From the NCBI GenBank assembly GCA_031283145.1, contig JAITCJ010000056.1:1-5327 (forward strand): 5,327 nucleotides of DNA, written 5' to 3'. This DNA comes from Holophagales bacterium (lineage in GTDB: Bacteria > Acidobacteriota > Holophagae > Holophagales > Holophagaceae). Positions 3,942-5,327 of this stretch are shown here, piece by piece. Made by a program: the position numbers and the translations under genes. Below the pieces are notes generated by a model. It made no database searches, was not told the origin of the DNA, and saw nothing but the letters and a program-made list of their open reading frames with translations. The first letter of the stretch is position 1. Each line of letters opens with the position of its first letter.

Positions 3942-5327
3942 ATGTCTAAAGCCATACCATTTAAACTAGTCAGCCCCTACTCTCCGGCAGGCGATCAACC
4001 GGAAGCTATAGACCAGTTGGTGACGGGAGCAGACGCCGGAGATCGGTTTCAAACCCTTTTGGGAGTTACAGGTTCCGGCAAGACGTTTACTATGGCTTCG
4101 GCAATAAGCCGCCTGAACCGCCCCGCCCTGATATTTGCGCCAAACAAGACTCTGGCCGCCCAGTTATTTGCTGAGTTCAAGCAGTTTTTTCCGGAAAACG
4201 CCGTTGAGTACTTCGTCAGCTACTATGACTACTACCAGCCGGAAGCCTATGTCCCGGAACGTGACCTGTTCATTGAAAAAGACGCGAAGATCAATGAGGA
4301 GCTTGAAAAGCTCCGCCTCAGCGCCACGCGGAGCCTCCTGGAGAGGCGGGATACTATTGTTGTGGCTTCAGTCAGTTGTATTTACGGCCTGGGCGACCCC
4401 AGCAGCTACCTGGACCTGAGTGTCCATCTCCGCGTTAGCGAAATTAAAGACAGATCAATGCTCTTGCGCGACCTGGTGGCGATTCAATACACAAGAAATC
4501 AAATAGCGTTTGAACCAGGGGTTTTTCGCGTCAGGGGCGACGTTGTGGAAATATATCCAGCGTATGAGGACACCGCTTACCGTGTAGAACTCTTGGGCGA
4601 TGAGATTGAACGCCTCTCAACCTTTGACCCCCTGAGGGGTACGGTAATCGAAAGGCTTGAATCGCTTACTATATGGCCAAAGTCCCACTACGTCACACCG
4701 GAGGATAAGCTGGAACAAGCCATTTGTCAGGCAAAAGCCGACTTGGAGCTGCGGGAGACTGAGTTCCGTTCAGAAGGAAAGATAGTCGAACTACAGCGTC
4801 TGCGCCAGCGCACAATTTACGACATTGAAATGATGAAAGAAATGGGCTACTGCTCCGGCATAGAAAACTACAGCCGCTACCTGGATGGCAGGGCGCCGGG
4901 TGAGCCGCCGCACACATTGTTGGATTATTTTCCGGAAGATTTTATCCTCTTCATGGATGAAAGCCATGTGGCTACAGGGCAGTTGCACGGTATGTACAAC
5001 GGAGACCAAACCCGTAAACGCACGCTGGTGGAATACGGTTTTCGCTTGCCAGCCGCCTTGGATAACCGTCCGCTGAAATTTGAAGAATTTGTAAAACGAA
5101 TCAGCCAGGTTGTATTTGTAAGCGCCACGCCTGGAGATTACGAATTGACCCAATCTGGCGGCACTGTAGTGGAACAGGTGGTGCGACCCACCGGCCTTGT
5201 TGACCCCGAAGTGGAAGTGAGACCCATATCAACGCAAGTTGATGATCTCCTGGAAGAAATACGTCAGCGGGTAGAAAGAGATGAACGGGTCTTGGTAACA
5301 ACGCTCACAAAAAAACTGGCGGAACAG
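3942..5327 (+). CDS. uvrB: UvrABC excinuclease subunit B, C-terminus cut by the window edge
   Basis: The first 462 codons of UvrB (usual length about 660-680) run in frame to the last base. UvrB loads with UvrA at bulky DNA lesions, verifies damage and recruits UvrC for the dual incision of nucleotide excision repair. Visible elements are [17 protein letters not shown] at the start, Walker A GVTGSGKT (residues 41-48, K47), the beta-hairpin with Y94, Y95, Y97 and Y98 ([21 protein letters not shown]), helicase motif II DESH (339-342), motif III SATP (394-397), [11 protein letters not shown] (412-421) and TTLTKK (453-458). The UVR domain that binds UvrC lies beyond the edge. The ATG at 3942 has no good Shine-Dalgarno: AAGG at 3922-3925 is 16 bases away. 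It is chosen because it precedes the conserved N-terminus directly. After DESH the sequence reads VATGQ, where E. coli has VTIPQ. Transcription may come from fabF read-through or a local promoter (TTGACT at 3912-3917). Confidence 0.97.
   Translation, partial: MSKAIPFKLVSPYSPAGDQPEAIDQLVTGADAGDRFQTLLGVTGSGKTFTMASAISRLNRPALIFAPNKTLAAQLFAEFKQFFPENAVEYFVSYYDYYQPEAYVPERDLFIEKDAKINEELEKLRLSATRSLLERRDTIVVASVSCIYGLGDPSSYLDLSVHLRVSEIKDRSMLLRDLVAIQYTRNQIAFEPGVFRVRGDVVEIYPAYEDTAYRVELLGDEIERLSTFDPLRGTVIERLESLTIWPKSHYVTPEDKLEQAICQAKADLELRETEFRSEGKIVELQRLRQRTIYDIEMMKEMGYCSGIENYSRYLDGRAPGEPPHTLLDYFPEDFILFMDESHVATGQLHGMYNGDQTRKRTLVEYGFRLPAALDNRPLKFEEFVKRISQVVFVSATPGDYELTQSGGTVVEQVVRPTGLVDPEVEVRPISTQVDDLLEEIRQRVERDERVLVTTLTKKLAEQ

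Noticed and set aside
4135..4419. 94-codon plus-strand frame inside uvrB
   Set aside because: It is an out-of-frame shadow of the UvrB reading frame, which is conserved throughout.
4693..5301. Several minus-strand open frames antisense to uvrB
   Set aside because: They overlap one another and the certain UvrB frame, and none has a recognisable domain.

Overview
The window looks like chromosomal backbone from a Gram-negative bacterium. The reasons are an outer-membrane-type lipoprotein, a chromosomal XerD, a type II fatty-acid pair (acpP-fabF) and uvrB. Base composition is about half GC by eye, and non-coding stretches are clearly more AT-rich. Family-level likeness suggests something near the Desulfovibrio group (Desulfobacterota), but this is an impression from memory and not a database result.

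Layout from left to right. Bases 1-26 carry the first codons of a minus-strand gene that leaves the window and has an excellent ribosome binding site. Bases 27-357 hold a possible 53-residue small gene or gene remnant (85-246), a tandem TATAAT promoter inside an inverted repeat, a 15-bp palindrome, and a hairpin that overlaps the next gene's Shine-Dalgarno. Bases 358-1050 encode a lipoprotein with a SurA/PpiC-type N-terminal chaperone domain but no visible parvulin isomerase domain. It meets the minus-strand xerD (1047-1982) tail to tail, and one TTAA tetranucleotide supplies both stop codons. The 224-base divergent region 1983-2206 holds the likely promoters of xerD (TATAAT so close to the ATG that the mRNA may be leaderless) and acpP (extended -10 with a palindrome over the -35), plus a 9-bp inverted repeat. 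acpP (2207-2446) and fabF (2522-3772) are co-directional and separated by a textbook hairpin and T-run, probably a partial terminator that lets acyl carrier protein outproduce the condensing enzyme. A 169-base gap with structured sequence precedes uvrB (3942 to the right edge), of which 462 codons are present.

Functionally, acpP and fabF form a unit: AcpP carries the growing acyl chain and FabF elongates it. The usual fabH/fabD/fabG partners are not beside them. xerD (chromosome dimer resolution) and uvrB (nucleotide excision repair) are independent housekeeping genes. The lipoprotein probably acts in envelope protein folding.

I found no mobile element, CRISPR array, tRNA or rRNA, and no convincing undescribed multi-gene system. 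The most interesting material is regulatory: the lipoprotein leader, the xerD/acpP divergent region and the acpP-fabF attenuator. On the protein side, two points stand out: the isomerase-less SurA-like lipoprotein, and an unusual substitution next to the UvrB DESH motif.
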